Of a DNA stretch of 64,000 bases, positions 47,725-60,381 are shown piece by piece. The position numbers were made by a program, and so were the translations under genes. The stretch spans positions 161,398,053 through 161,462,052 of the forward strand of contig CM048552.1 in the NCBI GenBank assembly GCA_026413225.1, written 5' to 3'. The stretch's first letter is position 1. Every line of letters starts with the position of its first letter. Under the pieces are notes generated by a model. That model was given only the letters and a program-made list of their open reading frames with translations, had not been told where the DNA came from and did no database searches. The stretch is from Otis tarda (lineage: Eukaryota > Chordata > Aves > Otidiformes > Otididae).

Positions 47725-50700
47725 GGAGGAAAAACAAGGTGATTGTAATGTCTATGTTACTAAATGGTTTTCAGTGTTATCTACACCGGAAGAAGCTTGG
47801 GGCTAGGGTGAGCTTTATTCCCTTTCAAGAACCCTCTTGAGTCAGGAATCTCAGAAGGAACTTAACAGATGGTGTAAAGTTTTGCAGTATTGCAGTAATA
47901 TAACAGACTTGAGTTCAAGTAAGGTAATGCTAAAGCCTTAATCCTTCAATAGTTCCCCCTTTGGACAATCGTAAATACTGCCCTAAGCAAAAGAACAAAT
48001 ACTTCATCACTGAAAGGAACACTTGTGCTCCAGAAGACATGGCTACTGATCTCAGCAATCACAGAATAGAAAATTCTTCCAAAACAAATGCAAGGTTGCT
48101 GCAAAGTAAGCATGAAACAAACAAATAGACAAAAACAAAACAAAAAACCCAACAACTCTAATAGACTTGTTAGTAAACGACCAAAAAGAAAAAATGCTTG
48201 GAAAACACAGTCATTTTGAAATCTACCATGAGTAACACAATCAAACATTTCCAACTGTGACAGGAGAGTACAGCAAGAATATCTACATGAACTGCTTAAT
48301 CCACTCTCAGACTCCCTGAAGCGTCTTAAAATTTGGTTTGCATTGCCGTAAAAGGTCTCTATCTGACTTTGATATGGAGATCAGTTTTCTGGCATTCCAG
48401 AAATATTGAACCAACACTCAAGATTATTCCTGGCATATCATGCTGAAGTCTCATTTTCTCAAAGGCCTTTTCATTTTAACTGCTATGGATATATATTTCT
48501 TTCACAGTATATTTTACTTTTACAGTACCATCAAGACTCATCAGCAAGTTCTTGTGGAAATAGGACAGAAGTAGATTGTTAACAACATAATATTGTCTGT
48601 CTTCTCAAAGGGCTTAACATGCGATAAATTGTAAGATTTGAATGCAAATTTTTAGTGCTTCATCACGTATCAAGAGAAAGCTTAAAATAAAGCAGAGCTG
48701 AGCATACAAAACTTCTCCAGAGGGTTATTAATTTTATTCTATCTGAGAAATGTGAAATGACTAACTGCTCAGGAGAGAACTGATGCAAGAAGAGTGATCT
48801 AGATCTTTCTACAACATGGCTCACAATAAAATAAGTGTGAACAGAATTGCTACATTTGCACAATAACTGAGAAAGGTGGACATTGTACGAAGGCTATTGA
48901 AGGCCTTCTGTGCTTCCAAACTTATGTCATCTCCCAGAACATCAAGTCTCAGTTTAGAGCATGATTCTCAGGGGTGCAAGGATTCAAAGCAGGATTTCGC
49001 AAGAGAAATGAGTTAGACTTCATGTCTAAGAACAAAATGACTGATCTTTAGTCTATTGATGATCCTTGGCAAAGATGAGGCCTTTTTGTGCACATATCAG
49101 ACTAAGGTATTTAATCAAACCCATCTATTGTTCAATTAAAGCAATCTACCCAGCAAGCTCATAACAGATAGTTAGACACCTATTGGTGTAGCTAAGGTCA
49201 CAAAGAATTTCAGGGAAATCTTCCAGGTTGAAATAAATACTAAATTTAACAGTAGAGTGTATTTCTCTTTTCTATATAAAGGACATTAAAGATGAGTCTA
49301 CTACTGACTTCAGTCCTTACTGGTGTTTAACCACAATGTCAGTCTCCACTGTGAAGCTATTACATCTCAATGAGAAGCTTTGGAAGAAATTGTTTTTTCA
49401 GTGAAGTTGTATATCAGTGTATGTGGTTCATTACAAAGTGAAATGTGCTCTTTTGCATTTAAATGTGCAAGGAGATGAAAACATTAAATTGTGGTTCATT
49501 ACAAATAAACATAAGACTGTCCATTCATTATACTCTCTCCCCTGACTCAGCTGGTGAGCAATCAAACTACTAATACAAGCTGGGTATATGTGAAAATCTG
49601 GTATCTTGATACCATTTGATAGGTTTGTGCCTTTACTACATTTACAGAAAGATGTTGATTTGCATCCTGCAGAGTAACTAATATTCTGTAGCTAATTGTG
49701 TGCACTGCCATGACAGAACGTCTAAAGAAGGACATTACCGCATATGTCTCAGAGGGAATAGGAAGATACTTCATTTATAGCCACCCATCTGTCTAGTCAC
49801 AGCAGAATTACATACAAGCACAATGCACAAATTGGTATGTCCTTCAGGAGCTGCTCTCCCAGCACTACAGCCTGGCTCTCTGCACAACTCGATTCACACA
49901 CCAGTTTGTTGTGTTACAAGATTCTGTACATTGTATGCTTGGTGACAGGCACGGAAATTAGAGAATTGGAGGGGAGAAAACAAATGCATAGCTTAATATC
50001 AACATGAGAAGCAACAATTACATTTTAATTTTTTCCCAGTACAGTATTTATGTTGCTGATGTCTCCCAGTGGGACATTATCCTTTAAGTGAAAAACACTG
50101 CAGTTTTCAGCTTCAAGAGGTCTTGCCCAAATATAGCTAACCAAAGATGAATGTTCTGCTGGAGCATAGAAAATAAGTTTCTTTGCAGATTTAGATGACT
50201 CAGAGATTTTTAATATCAATTAATTGTTGAGAATATTGATAACTTATAATTCATAATAAATACCAAAGTAAAGGGAACTAACTATTGCACAGACTTCTCA
50301 GTGGCACACTAGATAAACCCATGTTTTTTTAAAGAGTCAGAGAAAGTACTCTTCTGATGTGTAAGCAAGGGACTCCACAGGGCATCCTTCCACCACACTG
50401 CAGATCACAGAGGTCCTGAACCTAAGGTTGACCAAGCTCCGGTGTCGGCACGAGGCAGCTCAGCATGATGCACATGTCCTAAAAAAAAAGCAACATTTCA
50501 TCTAAGACAGAACATTTCTCAGCAGGAATACAGTTTGGATATGGCATCATATAAATGCAGATGCATTGCTTTAAATTGTAAACTGTATTCCATTATTCCA
50601 GAGTCAGTGTGAGTTGTTGCCAGCTTCAGCATTTCTGCAGTGGCTACCATGGTGCCGTACAGTTGTACAGTGCTGTCAATGCAAGATTAGATTAGCCTTG

Positions 50701-52950
50701 GAAAAATGTCTTTATTGCGCTTTCAGATAATCTGTATTCTGAGCAACTGCCTTTCCATCAATTAAAAAAAAAATATTCGTTCTGTACTATATGCTGACAT
50801 ATTTGCTTTGGTGTATTTGCAAGTACAGATGTGTCTGTGGGAGGCATTTCCATGTTTATGTTTCTGGCAATAAGTGCCTGATCAATTCCTGTCACCCTAT
50901 ATGGATTTCTGCTTCATACAGTTTTAATCTACTCTGTCTCTTCTTCTGACTGCTCAATCCAGACCAGACTTCTTCAACTTCTTTATGAAAAAAAAAAAAT
51001 TGCAATTTCATTCAAATATTATTACTCCCATGATGTTAGTCAGTGAAAAAAGTTTAACCAACATATGCATAGTTGGAAAATAAAGCCCTCATTTTTACTC
51101 ACATTTCTGATATTTCGATGAATTTTAAGAAGTTATTGTATAGATTAATCAGGTAGATCTTAAATTTTGTATATATAATGTGAGCCTTGTAACTAACTTT
51201 TGCTTAGAGAAAAAAGTTCCATTCAGGAAGGAAAACCATGTCTTAGTTAAAAATAGAAGTAAGGCACTAACGCAGGCTTCAGCCTTCCCTTCCCATTGAA
51301 CAAAAGAGGGGAAGAGTGACAGAAAAGGAGTTGTCTGAAGAAAATCCTTTTGCCTTTTGTTGAATGAACATCAAAAGGCTATCCTGTGTGGCCACGATCA
51401 CTAGAGAGGTGTGGAATAGGAGATTTCCATATGTCCTGGGTGAGGGAGACTCAGGAATCCGCATCAGGGAAAGCTGCCATCAGGAGGCACATCTGAGTTT
51501 TGTGGACATCCCGATACTGGAGCAAAGAAAACCCCTGAAAAGAGCTGGAGAGGATGAAAATCGAAGGGAAGGGATTTAAATAGCACCGTAGGGATGGATG
51601 CTCATCTTGGTGAAGGAAGAAACACCACCAGCGCAGGAGGGAGAGGTTGGAAATGAGGAGATGCTGCACTTCTGCAGGATAAAAACTGGTGAGTGAGAAG
51701 GATGGCGACACGAGGGCCGCAATGATATGGAGCAGAGGAGGAGGAGGCTGAGAGCAAATGAATGCAAGGAGTTTTGGCTGCTGGCAGTGAGCTTGAACCT
51801 GCTTGTGAGAAGTTATGAGCCAAGTTATGAAATGTGGGACACTCTAGAAACATTTTGTATAAAATGTTGTATAACTGGGCCACCAAGATTTATATTTCTA
51901 CAGCACAAGTCTTTAGAAGTACATATGCAAAAAAAATCAGTCATGGAAAAAGCCCTACAGACCAGTGAATATATTTTGCATTAATTCAGAAGATTTCGGC
52001 AATTAAAGTAAAGGTCTGCAGAGGTTTAAAAAACTAAAAGAGAGTATGTCCCCAGCAATAGTGAAGCATATGTGAGAGGTCCTTATTTCAAGTACAGAAT
52101 GTTTTACTTTTAGATCATGCTACTTCAGCAACAAAACCAATTAGTGACACAACAGCAAGAGTGGAATCATGTATTAAAAAAAAAAAAATAGAAAGAGACT
52201 GGTCAGACAAAACAACACAAAGCACAACAAAAAAGACAAATCTATAAAGGCCTTTGGACCAGAAACTGAGAGACATAGTTAATTGCTTAAATATATCACA
52301 GACGTGCTCTTAATCTAGGCAAATGTATGGTAGTTCATATCACTTTATATTCATATTCACTGGCAGTCTTTGTGTCCTTTCTCTGGCATACAAGCTACAG
52401 CATTTTGCAGGCATATCTGCCAATTAGGAAGGGGTCAGCTTTCCAGGTTATGTTAAACTTTAATTTTGCTCAGATTAAAAAAAAAAAAAAAAAAAAGGCC
52501 AGTTACCTTATCAACTACAATTGTTGACAGCAAGGCATGCACTTCACCAGCGTTCATGCCTGAAGATAATTCGGCTGTGGCATGTTCCTAGCTGTTTCTG
52601 AAGCTCAGCGTAGTAAACAGGAGCTAACGTTCCCAGAGGGGTAGAAGGTTTGCAAAATATTTTTTTTTAGATACCAAATATTCCATCTGTGGCATCTTGT
52701 CACCAATCTAACAGTTAAAGAACTGTCATTTTAAGAAGTATCCTCAAGGAAACAGGGATTCAGAGGTTTTCATAAAATCCCAGATAAAACGGGGCTCAAA
52801 TTTCAGTAGGGAGACAATTGTCTGGAAGAATATATTTCAAAGTGCACCACCTGTGCAAGAACTTTAAAGGAGCCACATTGATATTTTGTGCATTACTGAA
52901 AGGCGGGCAGACAAGGACAAAATAATGTGTAACACTCAAATAAAAAATAT

Positions 52951-52977
52951 CTATCTATTTATTTATTTATTTATTAT
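52951..52977. repeat. TATC/TATT tetranucleotide microsatellite
   Basis: Tandem TATC units change to TATT units and end near 52977. It is a simple repeat. Confidence 0.8.
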
Positions 52978-55870
52978 TTGCAGGAATGGTAGAGGTGGGA
53001 AAGAAACATCTAATGATATTGCTAAAGTATAATAATTAATACAGTGTAAGTGGCAATCTATCCAGGCCAGTAAAAGTCAAAGAAAAAAAAAAAAAAAAAG
53101 CTCTCCGAAACAGAGGTGACCCTATGCTTTAATTTTAAAATCATGACATTAGCAAACCAAATGATATATTTTTAAAATATTTATTCTGATGGGACAACAT
53201 TTCATTTCAGATGTCAAGCTGTCAGTCCAGGCAGATGATTCAAAACGAAGCTTCCCTTGATGGTTGAAGGATCCTCAGTAACACAAGAGGACACAGAAGA
53301 GTGGGTCTATCTGTTGCAGGGCTCTTTGGGGGTATTTCAAATTTATGAAAGCAAACCAGACAGACTGGTGATTGACCCGAGAACTGTGTTGCTGTCAGCT
53401 CTCACTAGTAAGAAAGATATAGTATAAGATTTTCTGAGTGATGTTGTGTGCATATTTTAATCTAAATTTTATTTTAAAGACAAACCAGAAGGCATGCTCT
53501 TAATGACATAATAGCAGTAAAAGACTTTACTGCTGTTTCTCATATGCACAGTTTTCTGAACCCCCTAGGCCCAGTCCCACTACTAATAAGTGGCAAAACT
53601 CACATAATTTAGCAAAAAGAACTGCAGGCCATTATCTAATTAATTCCCTAAACCTGAAGATAGTCCTCCAATAATGCCAGTGCAAGTATTATCAGGAATC
53701 TAGAATTTTTCCTTACGCCACAGAGTTCTAAAGCAAGAATTTGGTGGGATACTAAGACTTTTTATGGCCACTAAGAATAAAAACACTGTTACATCAGTAA
53801 GTGGAAGAAGGCAAAATATTTGGGGTTTGCGGGTGGAGGGGCAATTTGGTTGCAGATACTAAGTAACAGTTTGCAGGAGGTAACAGAGTTTGGGGGAGCA
53901 GGAGTGCCCGTGATTGTTGTGTTTCCATGTCCCTTCCTGCTGAGGCACCTCCCCTGTTGTTCTTCTGTGGGACGGGCCATGGAAGATAAACTCCAAGTAT
54001 GAAGCTCAAGTTCACCCACAGCTGCAACCATGGTGCAGCTGGATATCATGGCTGTGCTTGTGTGCACACCCAGTAATAAATTCCCTGAGTGGCCCAGAAC
54101 TTTTCCAGGCCAGTCTTCTTCACAGATGAGCTAATGGACTGGCTGGAGGCAAGGGACTGACTTGAAGCTAAGTGACTGACTGAACTTTGAGCCACCTTCC
54201 ATCACGTTTAATTATTTCACTGAGGAGCTACAGTTACAGGAGCTCTCCAGGTGGGAATTTCAGATAGTTGTAGAAACTACCCCAGGCAGGTCCTGCTGTG
54301 CCTGGTTCGATTTGTGAGCTTAAATGTCTTGATTAACGTCCTCAGTAGAGTGTCCCAGTCAACTCCTACTGAGGAACTGATGAAATGGTATGTAGGTAGG
54401 TTGCTTGAAAATAGCCTGTAGAAAGTTGCTGCAGATGCAGAAATCTTCATGTTCACAGTCTTTCACACATACTTTTAAGATGGTTAGAAGATGTTTTCTC
54501 TGTCATTTAAGACAGATACTGAAAATGGCAGGTCCATGCACTGGAGTGGTCAAGTAGTACCACAAGCCAGGAGAAGAGTGGTTTGGGGAGTCTTGTCCAA
54601 TCTAACAACACTATTGCAAAGACCCTTGCAAGGAAGACTCCCATTTCCATCCAGATACTGATCAATTATTTGGGTGATTTCATTCCCAACACCATATGCC
54701 AAGGTCCAAGGTTGTGGGTTGTTTTTTTTTTTTAAACAAGTACTCTGTCCATAATTTTCCATGCAACAATTACTTAGCATTAGAGAAGCATCATTCAGAG
54801 AAGGTGTGGATCTGGCTAAGCTCTCCAAACAGCTGGGGGAGGGTGTTAATGCTATTTCTTCCACCTCACACTCAAGAAAGATGTGTTGTGGCAAGGGATC
54901 ACAGCAAGACGGGAACTGCAAAATGACTAACTCTATTTCATGGTTTGGGTTTCCACAGAATCCATAAAACTGTAAGATTATATATAGAAAGAGTTGACAA
55001 CAATGTACTTAAAATCCCACTGAAAATGGCAAACTGAGAGCTAAGTAGTATTTGTTTAACAAGATTCAGCACAATGCTAGGAGTTGGGAAATCACAAATC
55101 CTGTGACATCTGCCAACAAATGTAATCTCCCTAATTCTGCTATACTATGTCTTCTAAAAAACCACAAATGTTAAAAGTCAATAAAGTTCACTTTTTCACT
55201 CCTTCCAGTCTTATCATTAATTTCCATCTACATTTTCATACGAACGCAGACGTTTCCAAAAATCAAGTCTCAACAACTGCATTACGTAATAAAACATCAA
55301 GTTCAGAAGTGTCATTGTTAATAGCATACCATGTCAGTTAATAAACTTCAGTGTATGTAAGGTAATCTTACCCTATCTGGATAAGTGCATGTAAAAAAAA
55401 CACAGTTAAGCAACTCTGATTTTTTTTTTTAATCTTAAATTACCACAAAGATCATATTTAAATAATTTAGATTTGCTGTTTCTTACTATCAAACCTATAT
55501 TTCTAGGAAGGATTATACAGGGTAGACTCAAAGATGTATACACTGCCTAAATGAGCAACGAAGTATTGAGTAAACTTCAAATGAGCAAAATCAGCTTATG
55601 CTTGGGAAAAGTCCACAGAGACCTATTTCTATTCAGCTGCTTAAAATATGCAGTTTTGCCTGTTTTGGATTATTAAACTGTACCTACCAGGCTTCTTTAC
55701 AGGCTTTCTGCTCCTGGAACTACAAAACATTCAAGGATATTTCAGCCTGGATGAGAAATAAATAGAGGAGAGAGATATACTACAGGTCTATTAAATTCTC
55801 AGTGGTCTGAAGAAGGCGCATATAGACTGTTCAATCTCTTTTCTAATACAGAGAGTAATAGAATTACTTA

Positions 55871-56327
55871 CATCCTGGTTCCAGCTACGACAGAGTTAGT
55901 TTTCACAGGAAGCTGGGAGAGGACACAGCTGGGATAGCTTACCAACTAGCCAGCAACTGAGACAGCTTACCCAAATTAGCCAAAGGGCTATTCCATACCA
56001 TGTGACATCATGCTCAGTATATAAAGTGGGGATGGCGTGGAGGGGTGGGATTTGTTACTTGGGGGGCTGGGATTTGCTGAGAGCTGTTGTACCATGAATT
56101 CTGTGCTTAGTATATTCTGTTATTGTTACTGGGGGCTGTCCCATGTCCCACCCCCCGCCCCCGTTTTCTCTTCCTTTGTTGTTCTGTTAAACTCTTTTTA
56201 TCCTAGTTCATGAGTTTTGCCTTTCTTTTTTTCCCAATTCTCTGCCACATGTCATTGGGAAGAGTGGGGAAGATGATAGTGAGTGAGTAGCTGCATGGTA
56301 TTTTAGCTGCTGACTGGATAAATTTAT
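55871..56327 (+). mobile_element. Solo LTR 3, related to LTR 1, internally deleted
   Basis: Several words shared with solo LTR 1 appear in the same order: an AGAGTTAGTTTTC start, GGAAGCTGGGAG, ACACAGCTGGGA, CCAAAGGGCTATTCCATACC, TGCTCAGTATATAAAG, GTTAAACTCTTTTTATC and a GAGTGAGTAGCTGCATGG end. Between the first two words about 150 bases present in LTR 1 are missing. A different middle segment follows the TATA box, so this is either another subfamily or a rearranged copy. No internal retroviral genes are adjacent. Ends are approximate. Confidence 0.68.
56003..56025 (+). promoter_or_regulatory. CRE-like site and TATA box of solo LTR 3
   Basis: TGACATCA (56003-56010) differs by one base from the palindromic cAMP-response element. 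TATAAA follows at 56020-56025. The same layout exists in LTR 1, where the first site has decayed. Promoter activity today is not shown. Confidence 0.5.
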
Positions 56328-59300
56328 GGGGAAAAAAAAAAGCTCATTTGGGAATCATTAAATACAAACCTACCATTATGGCTTACGAGTCCTGGGAAAA
56401 ATTCAGTGTAATATTGCCTTCAGCTGAGACTTTTCCCTAGGCTGCCAATACCCTATTATTAATCTGTTTTACTGAAGATATGAATAGGGTGGACCTTTGG
56501 TTTAATCTGATACGCCCCTACATATACTCTTATGTCACTGGCTTGGGCTTTGAAATCTCCAAGTATTGTAAAACAATATCTTCTGGTTTTTGCTATTCTT
56601 TAACAGTTATTTTGCTTAATACATACAGAAACCAAAATAAAAATATGTAATATTTCTGTTCCAGAACTTACATGTGAAAAATTTCAAAGAGATAATAGGT
56701 GCACCCTATAGCTACAAAGAACCCCTGTATTGAAAAAAAAAAAAAAAAATCAGTCTCAAGCATTAGATGTCATCTTTAATATGTGTATCTTCAGCAACTG
56801 TTGTAGCATCATTAGCTTCTCTCCTCTGTGGCCACTGAATAAGGAACCTTTCCTGAGAAATACTTTACTGAAAATTATAGAAAGATATTAATGTGCAAAC
56901 AAACAGAGATACTGTTTTGAAGTGCTCTCCTCCACAGCTCAAGTAAGCACTGTTAAATTCCCACAAGCTGCTGGCTACTCCAGGAAAAGCAAAGTCAACA
57001 CATATCAATCAGTAAAAGTGAGTATCTTAATTTGATATGAGGAAAATTTATATTTTGTATTTCTAGCAGTGGACTCCCCAGTCTACCACTTTCTCCTCCC
57101 TACATAGGATACGCTCACCTTCTTAGCAACAAAGCAGTGACAGTACATGTTCCCTTAAGCCTTTTTTTTTTCCCCACTCCCTTGTATTTCCATTTGGATT
57201 ATTTTCTCATTTCCACTTCTCAATTACTTCTATATTAAAACCAGCCTTTTAATGAACCATCCGCTTACCCTGGCAATCCTGCAGTATTGCATCGAGTACA
57301 GCGCTTGCATTTGTACTTACAAACATCCTGACATCTTTATAGGATTAAAAGAATAAACTTTGAAGAATGTTGCATTCAAAGTAGCAATGTCTAAGAAGGA
57401 GAAAAGGCTTACATATACTTATTAGATTGCTTCTTCCAGATGTATTTGAAAAAAAACCAAACCCACATAACAGTAATGTTTTCAAGCTAATGGATTAACA
57501 ACAAACACGTGCAATAGATGAATGATAAATATTTTAAACCACTAGCAATTATTTCCATTTATTTATGGAAGTAGTGTGGATAGGGAGCAGTGACCTGCAG
57601 AGAGACACATTAAACACTGCAGATTTGCAAAAATCCACAGAGCAAGAGTGTTTCTGGTGAGACAGACTGTGAAAGAACATTTCAGTAAGAAATTGTTATG
57701 CATTTACTCCCATTTGTTAACATGCACCAACTGCAACAGTGCAATCACACTTCATTGTTGCCTTTATGTATTTACTAGTGTGCTGAAGGCAAAGTATTTA
57801 CAAAGCATTTCCATACACACCGCATTAAAAAAAAAAAGTATGAAAAACTGTATCCCAGTATTTCCACTCCAAATCTCCACGTCAGATGAGAGACTGGGGT
57901 ACAGCCAGGAGATGCTGAGCCTGTGTACAATTTCTCATCTGTGAACTTCGGTCTATGTAATCAAAAGCTACACAATTCATTCCTGCACCTGTAACCATCC
58001 CTGTGGCCCCTCCAGGAAGTCAATTCCATGTGCTGGTCTCAACACGATTATTTTATTGACATTTCTCAGCTGAAAGACTTGTGCAAATACCATGCAATTT
58101 TCCAGCCTTTTCTAAAAGATCAAAAGATGCACCTTGCATAGTAGAGAGGAATTTACACTGATGAGTGCCTATTGTCTTGAATACAAATGCTGCTCATGGT
58201 GTTTGCCCAAAGCTAAATGTGTATGTCTCTATAACAGCAAACCGCAGTTAGTCCACAAAAGCATACTTGTATTTGAGGTAAAATATGTTTGTGCTGGAAA
58301 ATACCTTTTGCTTGAACAACCCCCAAGCTAAGATCTTCAAGGCCTCCTAATTAGGGAAGATGGCACTGAGCTCAAAACCTGTCAATCCAAATAAAACAGC
58401 TGGAAAGCACACATTATTTCTGCTTAGAAATGATAACAACTGTGTTAGGTTATTGCCGCAGGTAACAGGTCCTGCAGGTTGAGATCCACTTCTGGCAGAG
58501 ATCTGTAGGTAGCAAACCGCTCCAATCTCTGGGCTGATTCATGCCGTGGGAGGCAACCTAATGGACTTCACAACCAGAGGACAACCTGGGCAAGGCAGTG
58601 ACCTACATTTTTTCTAAGACTTTCTTTCACGTATAGAAATAAGTTCATATTTAGCTAAACCTTTCAGATAGTGTCCCTTTCTCAAATTGCCCTACCATAT
58701 AGCCTTTACTATTTTAGCTGTCCACATTTGCTCCACTGTTGCTCTTTCTGCTAAAAGTCACATATTGAGGTTAGCAATAAAGCTCCTTTTATCATCTTAC
58801 TCACTTGAACAATACGTTTAGAAGATGTGAAATTAATTTATAGCACTTTTTTTGAAAACATTGCTAGGGAATACAGCATTTTCAGATATCCCTCAGAAAC
58901 TCTCATATTTTTGATGACCTAAAGGATGACATTAATTTTAAAACCAGTCAAAAATAAAAGTTATAGGATCTTCAGCTACCATATGCTCACTAAATTATGA
59001 ATTATATACAGAAAATGAATCATAAAAGTTACTTTGAAAAGGAAAATAAAACTGTATTATGATCTCTGTGCTGCATAACACATACAGTTGAGGGGATTAA
59101 TTTTATCTTATTGGACACTTACACCAAGAAGAAAAGGGTGAAAAAAGATTTTAACAGCAGATGACTAGCAAACAAGATACTTAATTCTTTCAAGTGGTGA
59201 TGCAAAGCATGTCCTTCCTTAATAACTTAATGAAAATACCATCTGCTTCACAGTGTATGCATAATAGTATTAAATGTACTCTCATGTAGACATGTATCTG

Positions 59301-60381
59301 TAGTGTTTTTAAGATTGTGTTGTACATGTCAGATCAGAAAGCAGCATTACTAGAAATAAAATTTAAGCACGTGTCTAACAATGTCCCTAAAGTAATCCTA
59401 ACAGCACCACAAACATGAAAATAAATTGTAGGCATTGTAATGTTTTGAGGCCATGTTAGAGGCTTGTTTATCCTTATTTCTGATGCAAATACTTTTACAC
59501 CAGTACTTTGGATTTTGAAATGCCTCCTTGTACTGACCTCAACTTTACAGCGATCGCAAGAAATATATATTTTTAAACATTCAGAAAATCAGAATATATG
59601 CAGATATTGTAAAACTAGACATTTCTTTCAGCACAGATAGAGTGCAATAAAATAAGTTCTTTTTCTATTATTGTTATTAAACCACACAATCCAATACGGA
59701 AGTATTTTGCTTTTCATTCAAAGTTCTGACTAATTCATCTTAAAGATATTAATCCAGAAAAAAGAAATTACATCTGAAAATTCATACAGGAGAGTATGTT
59801 TAAAATGTTTTTCAAATGGATATTCTTTCATGGCACTTGGAAAAAACATATTAATATATTTAGCAACTCCTGAATATGTAGAAATGTAATAATCATTCCG
59901 TTTTCTTAACAGAAATTAGAACTCAAGTAAGTCACCTCACAAGAAAATTTCAGTGTCTTGTCTGCTGCCCCATAGCTATATTCTTTCCTTTTTTTCAGAT
60001 CATTTGTTTTAATAGCACTCAATAGTTTTTACGACTGCAAGACAAATTATTTTGGCTTGTCTAGATCCCTACTGAAAGATTTTCAGTGCTTTAAATGCTT
60101 CACACTTGTTATGGTCACATATTTATGCCACATCCTATAGTTTCAACCAGAAAGAATAAGATGGCAGACAATTTTCTCAAACCATATCTTCTGTTTTAAG
60201 ATGGAGATACAGAAATACAAGTAATTTCTAACACTTCAACACCTCTGTGATTCTTCAATAATGAGATTTTACACTGTTCAGGAAATCTATAGAAGCAACT
60301 AAACTCACCACTTAGAATATTTTTTTTGTACTTTAAAAGCGAAAAATCATTAATGAATTGAAAAAAACGGAGCACAATTAT
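56328..60381. other. AT-rich unique sequence without a recognisable gene
   Basis: Only short open frames are present (98 codons at 57648-57944 is the longest). None has recognisable motifs. No transposon or RNA gene is seen. Confidence 0.55.

Larger units (their letters stand above)
45801..55870. other. Unique sequence without a recognisable gene
   Basis: There is no recognised exon, RNA gene or transposon. Open frames of 144 codons (45834-46268, plus) and 119 codons (45814-46173, minus) overlap each other and lack motifs. A moderately GC-rich patch at about 51270-51780 carries several overlapping frames of no clear identity. Homopolymers are at 47692-47724 (T-rich), 52477-52497 (A) and 53082-53099 (A). 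A TATT run is at 52951-52977. Confidence 0.5.
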
